A stretch of 29,188 nt of DNA from a virus. The stretch's first letter is position 1. The number at the start of each line of letters is the position of its first letter. This document shows positions 13,521 through 20,170 of the stretch, in pieces. The translations under genes were made by a program, and so were the position numbers. The DNA lies in IMG/VR virus record IMGVR_UViG_3300023112_000074, positions 1-29,188 of that record. The stretch is one strand, 5' to 3'. Below the pieces are notes generated by a model, which did not search any database, had not been told where the DNA came from, and was given only the letters and a program-made list of their open reading frames with translations.

Positions 13521-13882
13521 CCGCCCTAACCGACAAGCTAAAGGCTGACGTTGCTGGTGCGCGGGAGCGGCATTACCACGTAACAAAGCATGGATACAAT
13601 ATAAGTGAGCCATTAACCATAAATTCAGAGCCTATAGAAGCACATTGTGATCGCGCTGACCTGCTCGCCACCCTCGATACCGCCCTTGATGTGATTGAAG
13701 CGCAAGAGGAGTTGGTTGAAGCCTCACAAGGTATTCGCAAAGCACTACATCAGTGGTTAATGGATCACTCAGATAGATGCCGTATATGCACTGACAAATC
13801 CACACAAGCTATTAAGGCCGCATCTAACGCAGCAATGAGGCTTAATCATGTTATTACCGCAGCACTTGGAGATAAGGGATGA
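13517..13882 (+). CDS. Small helical phage protein (121 aa)
   Basis: The start ATG overlaps the preceding stop, with GAGGGAG four bases upstream. The centre reads HCDRADLLATLDTALDVIEA and the C-terminal part has CRICTDKS. The ATLDTALDVIEA stretch is repeated in degenerate form before and after this gene. Helical, no known catalytic motif. It is coupled to both neighbours by ATGA junctions. Confidence 0.7.
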   Translation: MTALTDKLKADVAGARERHYHVTKHGYNISEPLTINSEPIEAHCDRADLLATLDTALDVIEAQEELVEASQGIRKALHQWLMDHSDRCRICTDKSTQAIKAASNAAMRLNHVITAALGDKG

Positions 13883-14085
13883 CTGATAGAAAAACCTATG
13901 AAAAGGATTTGCAGCGTAGACGCGATGCGTTACTTAAACAGCAGGATGCAAATTGGCAACCTTGCTTACACGATGCTTGTCAGGAGTGTGCCGGTACGGG
14001 GCGCAAGGCGAATGGTAGTGCGTGTATCCACGGTATCAGCTGTCCTTGCCCCAAGTGTTCGCCAATGAGTATGTCGCCACCCTAG
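13879..14085 (+). CDS. Small zinc-finger protein (68 aa)
   Basis: An ATGA overlap and GGAGATAAGGG support the start. The basic N-terminus (MTDRKTYEKDLQRRRDALLK) is followed by CQECAGTGRK and CPCPKCSP, Cys pairs in DnaJ-like 'CxxCxGtG' style. It probably binds zinc and nucleic acid or protein. The gene ends inside a segment that is a degenerate copy of the neighbouring ATLDTA module. Confidence 0.65.
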   Translation: MTDRKTYEKDLQRRRDALLKQQDANWQPCLHDACQECAGTGRKANGSACIHGISCPCPKCSPMSMSPP

Positions 14086-14191
14086 ACACCGCGAGATAGC
14101 CGCGTGGCTACGCATCCAGAAAAAAGCAAACCACTATATTAAAAACCTGAGTACAGACGATTTGATAATATTGCTCAGGGAGGGCAAATAG
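14055..14191 (+). pseudogene. Frameshifted small gene remnant
   Basis: One frame reads VFANEYVATLDTAR and stops at TAG. The next frame continues without any start codon as EIAAWLRIQKKANHYIKNLS and TDDLIILLREGK to TAG at 14189. Adding one G after 14092 would join them into one protein of about 46 residues. The first part is the third copy of the TCGCCACCCT-GA-ACCGC module. This looks like a decayed gene overlapping the end of the zinc-finger gene. Confidence 0.4.
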
Positions 14192-14192
14192 C

Positions 14193-14468
14193 ATGAAATC
14201 ATTCACATTAGGTACCCAACTACAGGACATTGTGTCAGGTGTTAAAGGCATTGCCACTGCTAGGACAGAGTTTCTTAATGGCTGCATCCAGTACACCATT
14301 TCACCACGAGCATCTAAGCCAACCTCACCTGAGATACCTGAATCATATTTAATCGACGCTGACCAACTTAAAGAGGTTGGTGTTGGTATTATAAAAAAGA
14401 AACAAGCCACCAGCCGAGTTACAGGTGGACCAACTACCAGCCAACAAGCTAAACGGGGAACAAGATGA
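14193..14468 (+). CDS. KOW/SH3-like conserved phage protein (91 aa)
   Basis: ATG at 14193 is preceded by GGGAGGGCAAATAGC. The N-terminus reads MKSFTLGTQLQDIVSGVKGI and then ATARTEFLNGCIQYTISP. The 'l.d.vsG..GiatAr.eyLnGC.Qy.i.P' pattern is one I recall from a widespread small phage protein of unknown function with a KOW-like barrel. The C-terminus is basic. It leads the run of genes before the packaging cassette and is joined to the next gene by ATGA. Confidence 0.75.
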   Translation: MKSFTLGTQLQDIVSGVKGIATARTEFLNGCIQYTISPRASKPTSPEIPESYLIDADQLKEVGVGIIKKKQATSRVTGGPTTSQQAKRGTR

Positions 14469-14683
14469 ATGAGATATACACGTATTTATGGCTGGGTTTT
14501 GGTGCCCTGTTCATAATTATTGAAGGTGCAGCTCTGATGAATAAGAAGCCGGGTGGCACACTCAGCGAACATGTGTGGCATTGGGTTGGGACACGAGAAC
14601 GCACAGCCGGTTGGAAAGCACGGCGCGGGGCACTCGCAATTTTCCTGATAGCACTAGCAGTACACTTGCTGGATATTCTATGA
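14465..14683 (+). CDS. Two-helix small membrane protein (72 aa)
   Basis: The start overlaps the previous stop, with GGGGAACAAG upstream. Helices are visible at about residues 7-24 (YLWLGFGALFIIIEGAAL) and 54-70 (GALAIFLIALAVHLLDIL). Between them lies NKKPGGTLSEHVWHWVG, a segment I recall from conserved phage membrane proteins. The next gene encodes an exported protein and is coupled by ATGA. Size and topology would fit a class II holin, but no endolysin is in view. Confidence 0.7.
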   Translation: MNEIYTYLWLGFGALFIIIEGAALMNKKPGGTLSEHVWHWVGTRERTAGWKARRGALAIFLIALAVHLLDIL

Positions 14684-15192
14684 GAATTTTAATCCTGCTG
14701 CTGTTAACTACCACTGCCTACGCACAAGATGTAGTGCTGAGTGATTTCCAAACTAAGATTGGCAACTGCATCTACGAGATAGGGCAGAAGTCACAGGAAG
14801 AAGCTGACTGGGTGTGCGTTACATTTTCACCCACCAGTGTTGGTGACCACCCGTGGTTATGGGATGCAGCTGTTGGGTGCCAACTTGCACGCGGTGCAGA
14901 TAAGCATGCGCTGTGGGGCAACCATATTGTGCTGTGGCCGGTGTCGTGTGATACACCTCCCACCGAGCTAGCATGGGCTGCTCCCACACAAAATGAAGAT
15001 GGGTCACCACTAACTGACCTTGCTGGGTACAACGTGTACTGCGCTGACCAGACATGGGAGCTTGGTCCATTGACTACTAGCTGGCAGTTTGATCCGGCAT
15101 TGTCTGGTGAGTTCACTTGTCATGTAACAGCATTTGATGAAGTACCCAATGAGTCTGCAAATTCAGGCACTGTTACAGTGTCACTGCCGTAA
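14680..15192 (+). CDS. Exported fibronectin type III-like protein (170 aa)
   Basis: The ATGA overlap fixes the start at 14680. The protein begins with a short Sec signal peptide, MRILILLLLTTTAYAQ, with cleavage expected after AYA. The mature part has six Cys, suitable for disulfides outside the cytoplasm. Residues about 90-170 match a fibronectin type III pattern (AWAAPTQNEDGSPLTDLAGY followed by NVYC and a closing V-rich strand). A phage-coded periplasmic or surface protein next to head genes is unusual; it may alter the infected cell surface, block superinfection or decorate the virion. Function is not proven by the sequence. Confidence 0.75.
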   Translation: MRILILLLLTTTAYAQDVVLSDFQTKIGNCIYEIGQKSQEEADWVCVTFSPTSVGDHPWLWDAAVGCQLARGADKHALWGNHIVLWPVSCDTPPTELAWAAPTQNEDGSPLTDLAGYNVYCADQTWELGPLTTSWQFDPALSGEFTCHVTAFDEVPNESANSGTVTVSLP

Positions 15193-15206
15193 GGAGGAGG
15201 AAGAAG

Positions 15207-15590
15207 ATGGCACGAGCTAAAACACCCGGACTGAAGAAGTTCAATATCTATTTGCCAATACCAGTGATGGGTGCACTGGACCACTTGGCTAAGCTACGTA
15301 ATGCCACGCGGGCTGAACTTGTGCGTGATGCTCTGCGGGAATATGCTAAGGCTGAGTTACTTAAAGAACGTGACACCCCTGAGTTTGGGGAGTTGATTGG
15401 TTCTACACCCATACCAGAGGGGACAGCTAAGGCACCTGTTGAGTTGCCACCACTGCGCAAACCAGAAGTGCAAATGACAATGCAGCTAGGTGATGTGGAC
15501 CCAAATGCATCAGAGCCAAACGAGTTCCCAACCGAGAAAGCAAATGCCAAACCAAGACCAATGCCCAACGGCCCCATCCGAATCAGTTAA
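15207..15590 (+). CDS. Ribbon-helix-helix (CopG/MetJ-type) DNA-binding protein
   Basis: ATG at 15207 follows AAGGAGGAGGAAGAAG. Residues about 12-50 read FNIYLPIPVMGALDHLAK, LRNATRAELVRDALREYA: one beta strand, then two helices, as in ribbon-helix-helix repressors. The remaining C-terminal half is Pro/Glu-rich and probably disordered. It lies just before the terminase genes and overlaps the next ORF by 47 nt. It may be a late-gene regulator or bind packaging sites. Confidence 0.75.
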   Translation: MARAKTPGLKKFNIYLPIPVMGALDHLAKLRNATRAELVRDALREYAKAELLKERDTPEFGELIGSTPIPEGTAKAPVELPPLRKPEVQMTMQLGDVDPNASEPNEFPTEKANAKPRPMPNGPIRIS

Positions 15591-16038
15591 GCCACAGCCG
15601 CTTAGCAGCACGGACGCGCAGCTCGCAATGGAGCTGGTTGCTAATTTACGTGACCGCAAAACTGTGGCGCAAGCATATGGGTATTCTGTACCTGAGCTGA
15701 AGAAAAAATTAAAAGACCCGCTGTTTAAGCGGATACTTAAAGAGTGCCACCAACTGTGGACTTCAGATGCTAATACCAAAGACAGGGTGCGCCAGAAGGC
15801 AGGGTTCCTAGTGGAAGATTCATTGCTCGATGTGTTCAAGCTGATTAAAAACCCTGAGGTTGGGCCACGCGAGAAGAACGAGATATTCAAGTCTCTGACC
15901 CGTGTAGCGTCAATGGACGCGCCTGATAAGGAGCTTTCGCAAGCAGAGGGCTTTCGGGTTATCATCAACATGGGGAATCCCCCAGAACGGGAGGTTCCAA
16001 AAACCAGCAATTTAATTATTGACGGAGAGGCACAATGA
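15544..16038 (+). CDS. Putative small terminase subunit (164 aa)
   Basis: I choose ATG 15544 (MPNQDQCPTAPSESVK); the frame is open from 15490, but that part overlaps deeper into the RHH gene. An N-terminal helix-turn-helix-like stretch (LRDRKTVAQAYGYSVPELKK) is followed by a helical part with KDRVRQKAGFLVEDSLLDVF, and then RVIINMG. Size, DNA-binding-like start and position before the large terminase (three frames on) fit a small terminase subunit, which recognises phage DNA for packaging. No match could be searched. Confidence 0.6.
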   Translation: MPNQDQCPTAPSESVKPQPLSSTDAQLAMELVANLRDRKTVAQAYGYSVPELKKKLKDPLFKRILKECHQLWTSDANTKDRVRQKAGFLVEDSLLDVFKLIKNPEVGPREKNEIFKSLTRVASMDAPDKELSQAEGFRVIINMGNPPEREVPKTSNLIIDGEAQ

Positions 16039-16511
16039 GTTTCATAAGCAAATGGTTAGGTGGGGACAAGAATAAACGCATGGCTAAATCACCTGCTGAT
16101 AGCATGCAGGCAACACACAAAGGCCAGCAATCATTTCCGGGGCCACGCCAAGCATCAGCTAAGTATGGTGAGTCAATGGCAGGTGCTACTGACTACAACA
16201 CGCGTAAGAAGGAAGACAAAATTGCACGGTCAATGTCGAAGGAAGATGCCAAGAAGTACTACGAAAGTGAACGGCAGAAGCGCATTGCTAAAACAGCTAG
16301 CACACAGAAGAAAGTAAAACAGAACAAAGCAAAGTCTGATTACAAAGAGGCACCCCTTGGAGGTAAGCAGACCAAAGACGGGTTCTATCCAGCGTACAAA
16401 AAGAAATCAAAAACTGCTGGTAGTTTCCGCAAGGCATTTGCCGCTGCTCGCAAAGCGGGCAAGACAGAGTTCACATGGAAAAATCGGAAGTACAATACTA
16501 AAGTTAAGTAA
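16035..16511 (+). CDS. Lys-rich virion-associated-type protein (158 aa)
   Basis: The ATGA overlap gives the start. The protein is very basic (many Lys) and ends with SFRKAFAAARKAGKTEFTWK followed by NRKYNTKVK. That closing motif, 'f..AFa.ar..G...F.w.gk.Y.t', recurs at the C-terminus of many otherwise unrelated phage proteins, mostly structural. Its role is not known to me. The basic body fits nucleic-acid contact during packaging. It lies between the small and large terminase genes. Confidence 0.7.
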   Translation: MSFISKWLGGDKNKRMAKSPADSMQATHKGQQSFPGPRQASAKYGESMAGATDYNTRKKEDKIARSMSKEDAKKYYESERQKRIAKTASTQKKVKQNKAKSDYKEAPLGGKQTKDGFYPAYKKKSKTAGSFRKAFAAARKAGKTEFTWKNRKYNTKVK

Positions 16512-16537
16512 TGTAGACGGATGTGGGCAAGCAAACT

Positions 16538-16702
16538 ATGCATGAGCTAAAAAGGAGTGGCTACTATGCTGGCATGTCAGGGCAATCTGCTTTCGGCACG
16601 TCAATAGCTGGCGCGATGCAATCAACGCAATGGATTACTAGTAGTACCACTGGTGGTGACATAAAAATTAGTTTTCCATTCAGTATGCGCATAACTACGT
16701 GA
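16538..16702 (+). CDS. Small Gly/Ser/Thr-rich ORF coupled to the terminase (54 aa)
   Basis: ATG at 16538 opens MHELKRSGYYAGMSGQSAFG and ends DIKISFPFSMRITT. Its stop overlaps the terminase start (GTGA), so it may drive terminase translation by coupling. Its own ribosome site is weak. An AGGAG at 16553-16557 would instead serve an ATG at 16566, which gives only 13 codons in another frame. The composition looks coding. No family is recognised. Confidence 0.5.
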   Translation: MHELKRSGYYAGMSGQSAFGTSIAGAMQSTQWITSSTTGGDIKISFPFSMRITT

Positions 16703-18150
16703 AGGAACTTAACTTCACACCCGAACCTACGTGCCTTAGGTTCATGCAGTCCGAAGCACCTTTCAGATTTCTGGTTGGTGCTATCGGCTCTGCTAAAACT
16801 ACCACCTGCGTATACGAGATACTTAAACGTGCCTCGGAGCAGGAACCAGCGGAGGATGGGATACGCTACACGCGGTTTGCCATAGTTCGTAATACCTTGC
16901 AGGCCATAAAGAACACTGTACTTAAAGATATGCAGTTGATCTTTGCAGGCATAATTGATTGGCGAGTGTCCGAGAGCACTATCTACATCAAGCAAGGGGA
17001 CATCAACTGTGAAATATTATTGATACCGCTGGAACACGAAGAAGATCAGAAGCGCCTGTTATCATCACAGCTAACAGGCGTTTTCTTTAATGAGTTTGTA
17101 GAGATAAAACCTGAATTTGTTACAGGTGCCTTTAGTCGCTGTGGGCGTTACCCCTCCCAATCACGTGGGCTGCCCACTTGGAAGGGGATTTTTTGTGACT
17201 CTAACCCCGGCACCGAGGATTCACCATGGTTTGCTAAACTCAAACTAGAATTACCCGACAGATGGGAATACTTTGAACAGCCGGTTCCAATGTTCAAGGA
17301 AGAAGATGGCACTGTTGTTGAAAACCCTGAAGCTGAAAACATATACCACCTTGGTAAACTCATGGGGGAGGGCAAAACGGGCTATGATTATTACTACAAT
17401 TCACTTGCTGGAGCTGATCCTGCATGGGCTGATCGTTACGTGTTTGGTAATTGGGGTGCTAGTCTTTCTGGCGAAGCAGTTTTCAAGTCCACTTTTAATC
17501 CGGGTTTCCACGTTGCTAAAGGAAGGTTGTCGCCATCACCGGGATACCCACTAATCATCGGGATGGATTTCGCACGGCACCCAGCTGCTATCATTCAGCA
17601 GATAAATCACACTGGTCGCATGCTGTGTTTGCAAGAAGTGTTCAAAGCTAACTGCGGTGTAGAGAAATTTGTGCGTGAATACCTCATGCCAGTGCTTTAT
17701 CAAGAAAGATTTGCAGGACTATCTACATATATCAGCGGTGACCCCAGTGGTATTAGTAAATCGCAGATTGGTGAGGAGTCAGTGTTCCATATGTTGGAGC
17801 GATTGGGCTTTATTGCTGTGCCAGCGTTCAGTAACCACATTGATCCGCGCCTGCGCTCGGTAGATAGCTGGTTATTGCAGCAACGAGATGGTGAATCCGC
17901 AATTATTTACGATCCTGAAGGCTGCCCCACGCTAATTAGCGCGATGAAGGGCAAGTATCGCTACAAAAAGAATAAAGATGGTGAGCTTGAAGCCAAACCA
18001 GACAAAAAACGCCCATGGGCTGACCTCGCGGACGCGCACCAGTACGGATGCATGGGCGCTAACAAGAATGTGATGGGTAGAGTGATGCACCGGCTGCGAA
18101 CCAAAGAGAAACGTCCACGGAAACGTATGCCTGTTGGTGCTTGGACATAA
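16699..18150 (+). CDS. terL: Large terminase subunit (packaging ATPase/nuclease)
   Basis: This 483-aa protein is the DNA packaging motor. The Walker A-like loop is GAIGSAKTTT (27-36), with Ala in place of the second Gly. Walker B and the catalytic Glu are in GVFFNEFVEI (127-136). The C-terminal RNase H-like nuclease shows its acidic residues in IIGMDFARH (about 289), SGDPSG (about 347) and ADLADAHQYG (about 441). The start is GTG at 16699, without its own ribosome site but overlapping the stop of the small ORF upstream. The length is typical for TerL. It cuts concatemers and pumps DNA through the portal (20171-22228). A hairpin terminator follows. Confidence 0.95.
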   Translation: MKELNFTPEPTCLRFMQSEAPFRFLVGAIGSAKTTTCVYEILKRASEQEPAEDGIRYTRFAIVRNTLQAIKNTVLKDMQLIFAGIIDWRVSESTIYIKQGDINCEILLIPLEHEEDQKRLLSSQLTGVFFNEFVEIKPEFVTGAFSRCGRYPSQSRGLPTWKGIFCDSNPGTEDSPWFAKLKLELPDRWEYFEQPVPMFKEEDGTVVENPEAENIYHLGKLMGEGKTGYDYYYNSLAGADPAWADRYVFGNWGASLSGEAVFKSTFNPGFHVAKGRLSPSPGYPLIIGMDFARHPAAIIQQINHTGRMLCLQEVFKANCGVEKFVREYLMPVLYQERFAGLSTYISGDPSGISKSQIGEESVFHMLERLGFIAVPAFSNHIDPRLRSVDSWLLQQRDGESAIIYDPEGCPTLISAMKGKYRYKKNKDGELEAKPDKKRPWADLADAHQYGCMGANKNVMGRVMHRLRTKEKRPRKRMPVGAWT

Positions 18151-18152
18151 AA

Positions 18153-18190
18153 AAAGCCCCGAAACTCAAGGAGGCGAGAGCCGGGGCTTT
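18153..18190 (+). terminator. Terminator after the large terminase gene
   Basis: AAAGCCCCG (18153-18161) pairs with CGGGGCTTT (18182-18190), and an inner CTC/GAG pair tightens the 20-nt loop. It begins three bases after the terminase stop. The T-run is short (three), so termination may be partial. It separates terminase from the fibre-like gene. Confidence 0.65.
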
Positions 18191-18273
18191 AGGATGTGTG
18201 ATCTTAGGGAGTAAAGACCACGAGCGAGTGATAGTATACTCGGCACAACCTATGGTTATCAAGGATTAGCGCC

Positions 18274-19956
18274 ATGCAGCGTATCAGAGGCAGTAGTTTC
18301 CCAGCAGCTCGCACAGTAGCCGACTTACGGCTATGGACTGAGCATGAAAACAAAGACTTAGCTTGGCTTTCTACTGGAAGCAAACCAATCCTGTATTGGT
18401 ATGACAGTGCTAATGCCACCACAGATGATGGTGACAATTACATAACACCTGATGACGTAGCAGGCAATGGCCGCTGGGTAAAAGAAGATACAGTTACTCT
18501 TGAGGTTGCTGATGGCGGCACTGGTGCCACTACGCTAGCAACTGCACCACTGATTGGTGATGGTACTAACCCTATAACATCGCTTGGTGTAATGGCTAAT
18601 GGTGAATTTTTAGTTGGTGACGGGAATGGTGCGCCTGTATATGAATCCGACGCAGTAGTGCGAGCCTCGTTAGGGCTAGGTATTGCTGATGATGTAACTT
18701 TCAATTCACTTGTTATAGCTGACAACTTAGTGACCGGGGTGCAGACTATGTCGGGCACTGGTAGCACTTTGGAGCTACCAACTGCTGGTGCATTACTAAA
18801 ATTAGGCCACGCATCTGACACACTCATTGGTCGCACAAGCGCAGGGCAGCTTAATGTGTCAGGCAATGAAATTTACGCACAGGGTGGTACGACTGTCGCA
18901 GTGGCTGATGGTGGCACCGGAGAGACAACCAAGCAGGCTGCTATTGACTCACTAACAGGCCTGTTACCTGCTACAACAGTAGGCCATGTCTTAACTAAAT
19001 CAGCAGCAGGCAATGCAGAATGGGAACAAGCACCGGGAGCACAAGGTGGTGAGGCAAACCACGGTGTTAATTTACCAGCAAACGGGGAAGGTATTTTTGC
19101 TGGCATGGATGTCAACGATGATCTTACATTCAGAAATGTAAGTGCAGGTTTAGGTATTTCAGTTTCAACTGTGAATGATGACGTTTTTATATCCACTGGT
19201 GCGCAACTTAACCAAGGGGAGGCTTTGGCTGGTAGTGGTGAACGTGTGTACACTGGGATGAACTCCACCACTAATGCTCTAAAGTTTAGAACTATAACCG
19301 CAAGCACAAATATGGGTTTGTCAGCTGATACAAATAATGTGTACGTATGGACATCAGCTGAGCCAAACACAATAGAATCTGCTAGCTCCCTTGGAGGCGC
19401 AGGCATATACAAAACCCTAACAACAAAGAACCTTGAGTTCCGGGGCATTACTGGTACAGGTGGGATAGCAGTATCTGAAGAAACTAATGATGTAGAAATA
19501 AGTTTAGCTAACCCTGAGATACTATCTGTTTTGGCTGCTGATAGTTCAAAGACTTCTGTTACGTTAAGTGCGTATGAAACGGACCTAACTACAACACTGG
19601 CAGTGGGGGTGTGGAAAGTAGATGGACTATTGACTGTTTCTAATGCTGTAACTGGTGTAGATGCTAAAGTAGAGCGTAGCTTTACTGGTACAACAGGTGC
19701 GGTAGTGAATTGGAATGCTAATTACATACCTGTAACGGGTGGACATTACCTTACGTACGGGTGGGCTGATGGTGCCGCACTACCTTTGGACATAACTGGT
19801 GTAGCAGGCAGAGCCGCACCCCTTTATATAAGCGCAATTATGGAAGTAACAGTAGCAGGGGATGTAAGAATTAGATTTGCACAGAATACAGGTGACGCAG
19901 GCAATGCATCAATAATGAGGAAGGGCAGCTACCTCAAGTTCACTAAACTAATTTAG
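18274..19956 (+). CDS. Tail-fibre-like protein (560 aa)
   Basis: ATG at 18274 follows AAGGATT. The N-terminal part has AARTVADLRLWTEH and a ...VAGNGRWV segment typical of fibre and spike attachment regions. Two GGTGATT-type repeats follow (VADGGTGATT and VADGGTGETT), the second leading into the common LPATTVGHVLTKSAAGNAEW. The rest is Gly/Thr/Ser-rich beta repeats with a compact C-terminal beta domain that could be the receptor-binding tip. Its place between terminase and portal, after a terminator, is unusual for a fibre gene. The receptor and any chaperone are unknown. Confidence 0.8.
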   Translation: MQRIRGSSFPAARTVADLRLWTEHENKDLAWLSTGSKPILYWYDSANATTDDGDNYITPDDVAGNGRWVKEDTVTLEVADGGTGATTLATAPLIGDGTNPITSLGVMANGEFLVGDGNGAPVYESDAVVRASLGLGIADDVTFNSLVIADNLVTGVQTMSGTGSTLELPTAGALLKLGHASDTLIGRTSAGQLNVSGNEIYAQGGTTVAVADGGTGETTKQAAIDSLTGLLPATTVGHVLTKSAAGNAEWEQAPGAQGGEANHGVNLPANGEGIFAGMDVNDDLTFRNVSAGLGISVSTVNDDVFISTGAQLNQGEALAGSGERVYTGMNSTTNALKFRTITASTNMGLSADTNNVYVWTSAEPNTIESASSLGGAGIYKTLTTKNLEFRGITGTGGIAVSEETNDVEISLANPEILSVLAADSSKTSVTLSAYETDLTTTLAVGVWKVDGLLTVSNAVTGVDAKVERSFTGTTGAVVNWNANYIPVTGGHYLTYGWADGAALPLDITGVAGRAAPLYISAIMEVTVAGDVRIRFAQNTGDAGNASIMRKGSYLKFTKLI

Positions 19957-19976
19957 ATTATTTGCAGGAGCTAGTA

Positions 19977-20102
19977 ATGAGTAAAAGTTTGATAGCTAAA
20001 ATATTTTCCTCAGAAGAAGGCCACTCACCATTTCGGCGTTTGGGACTACCAATTATTGCTATGGTAGTTGTATTTGCTATAGCCTATTGGTTTTCAACGT
20101 AG
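19977..20102 (+). CDS. Single-helix membrane microprotein (41 aa)
   Basis: ATG at 19977 has AGGAG six bases upstream. The protein has a polar start (MSKSLIAKIFSSEEGHSPFR) and one hydrophobic helix at about residues 22-39 (LGLPIIAMVVVFAIAYWF). It lies between the fibre-like and portal genes. It could be a lysis-related or virion membrane-contact peptide; nothing decides this. Confidence 0.65.
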   Translation: MSKSLIAKIFSSEEGHSPFRRLGLPIIAMVVVFAIAYWFST

Positions 20103-20170
20103 GCTAGCTTGTATAAGGCACCTACCACTAGTACTATTCAGGAACTCATGTCATACCTCAGGAATACCCT

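Noticed and set aside
18438-19448. Long minus-strand frames opposite the fibre-like gene
   Set aside because: They mirror the repetitive Gly/Thr codons of the 560-aa gene and have no start signals.
20103-20145. Promoter before the portal gene (TTGTAT-17-TACTAT)
   Set aside because: Spacing is ideal but both boxes are poor matches, so it is not supported without transcript data.
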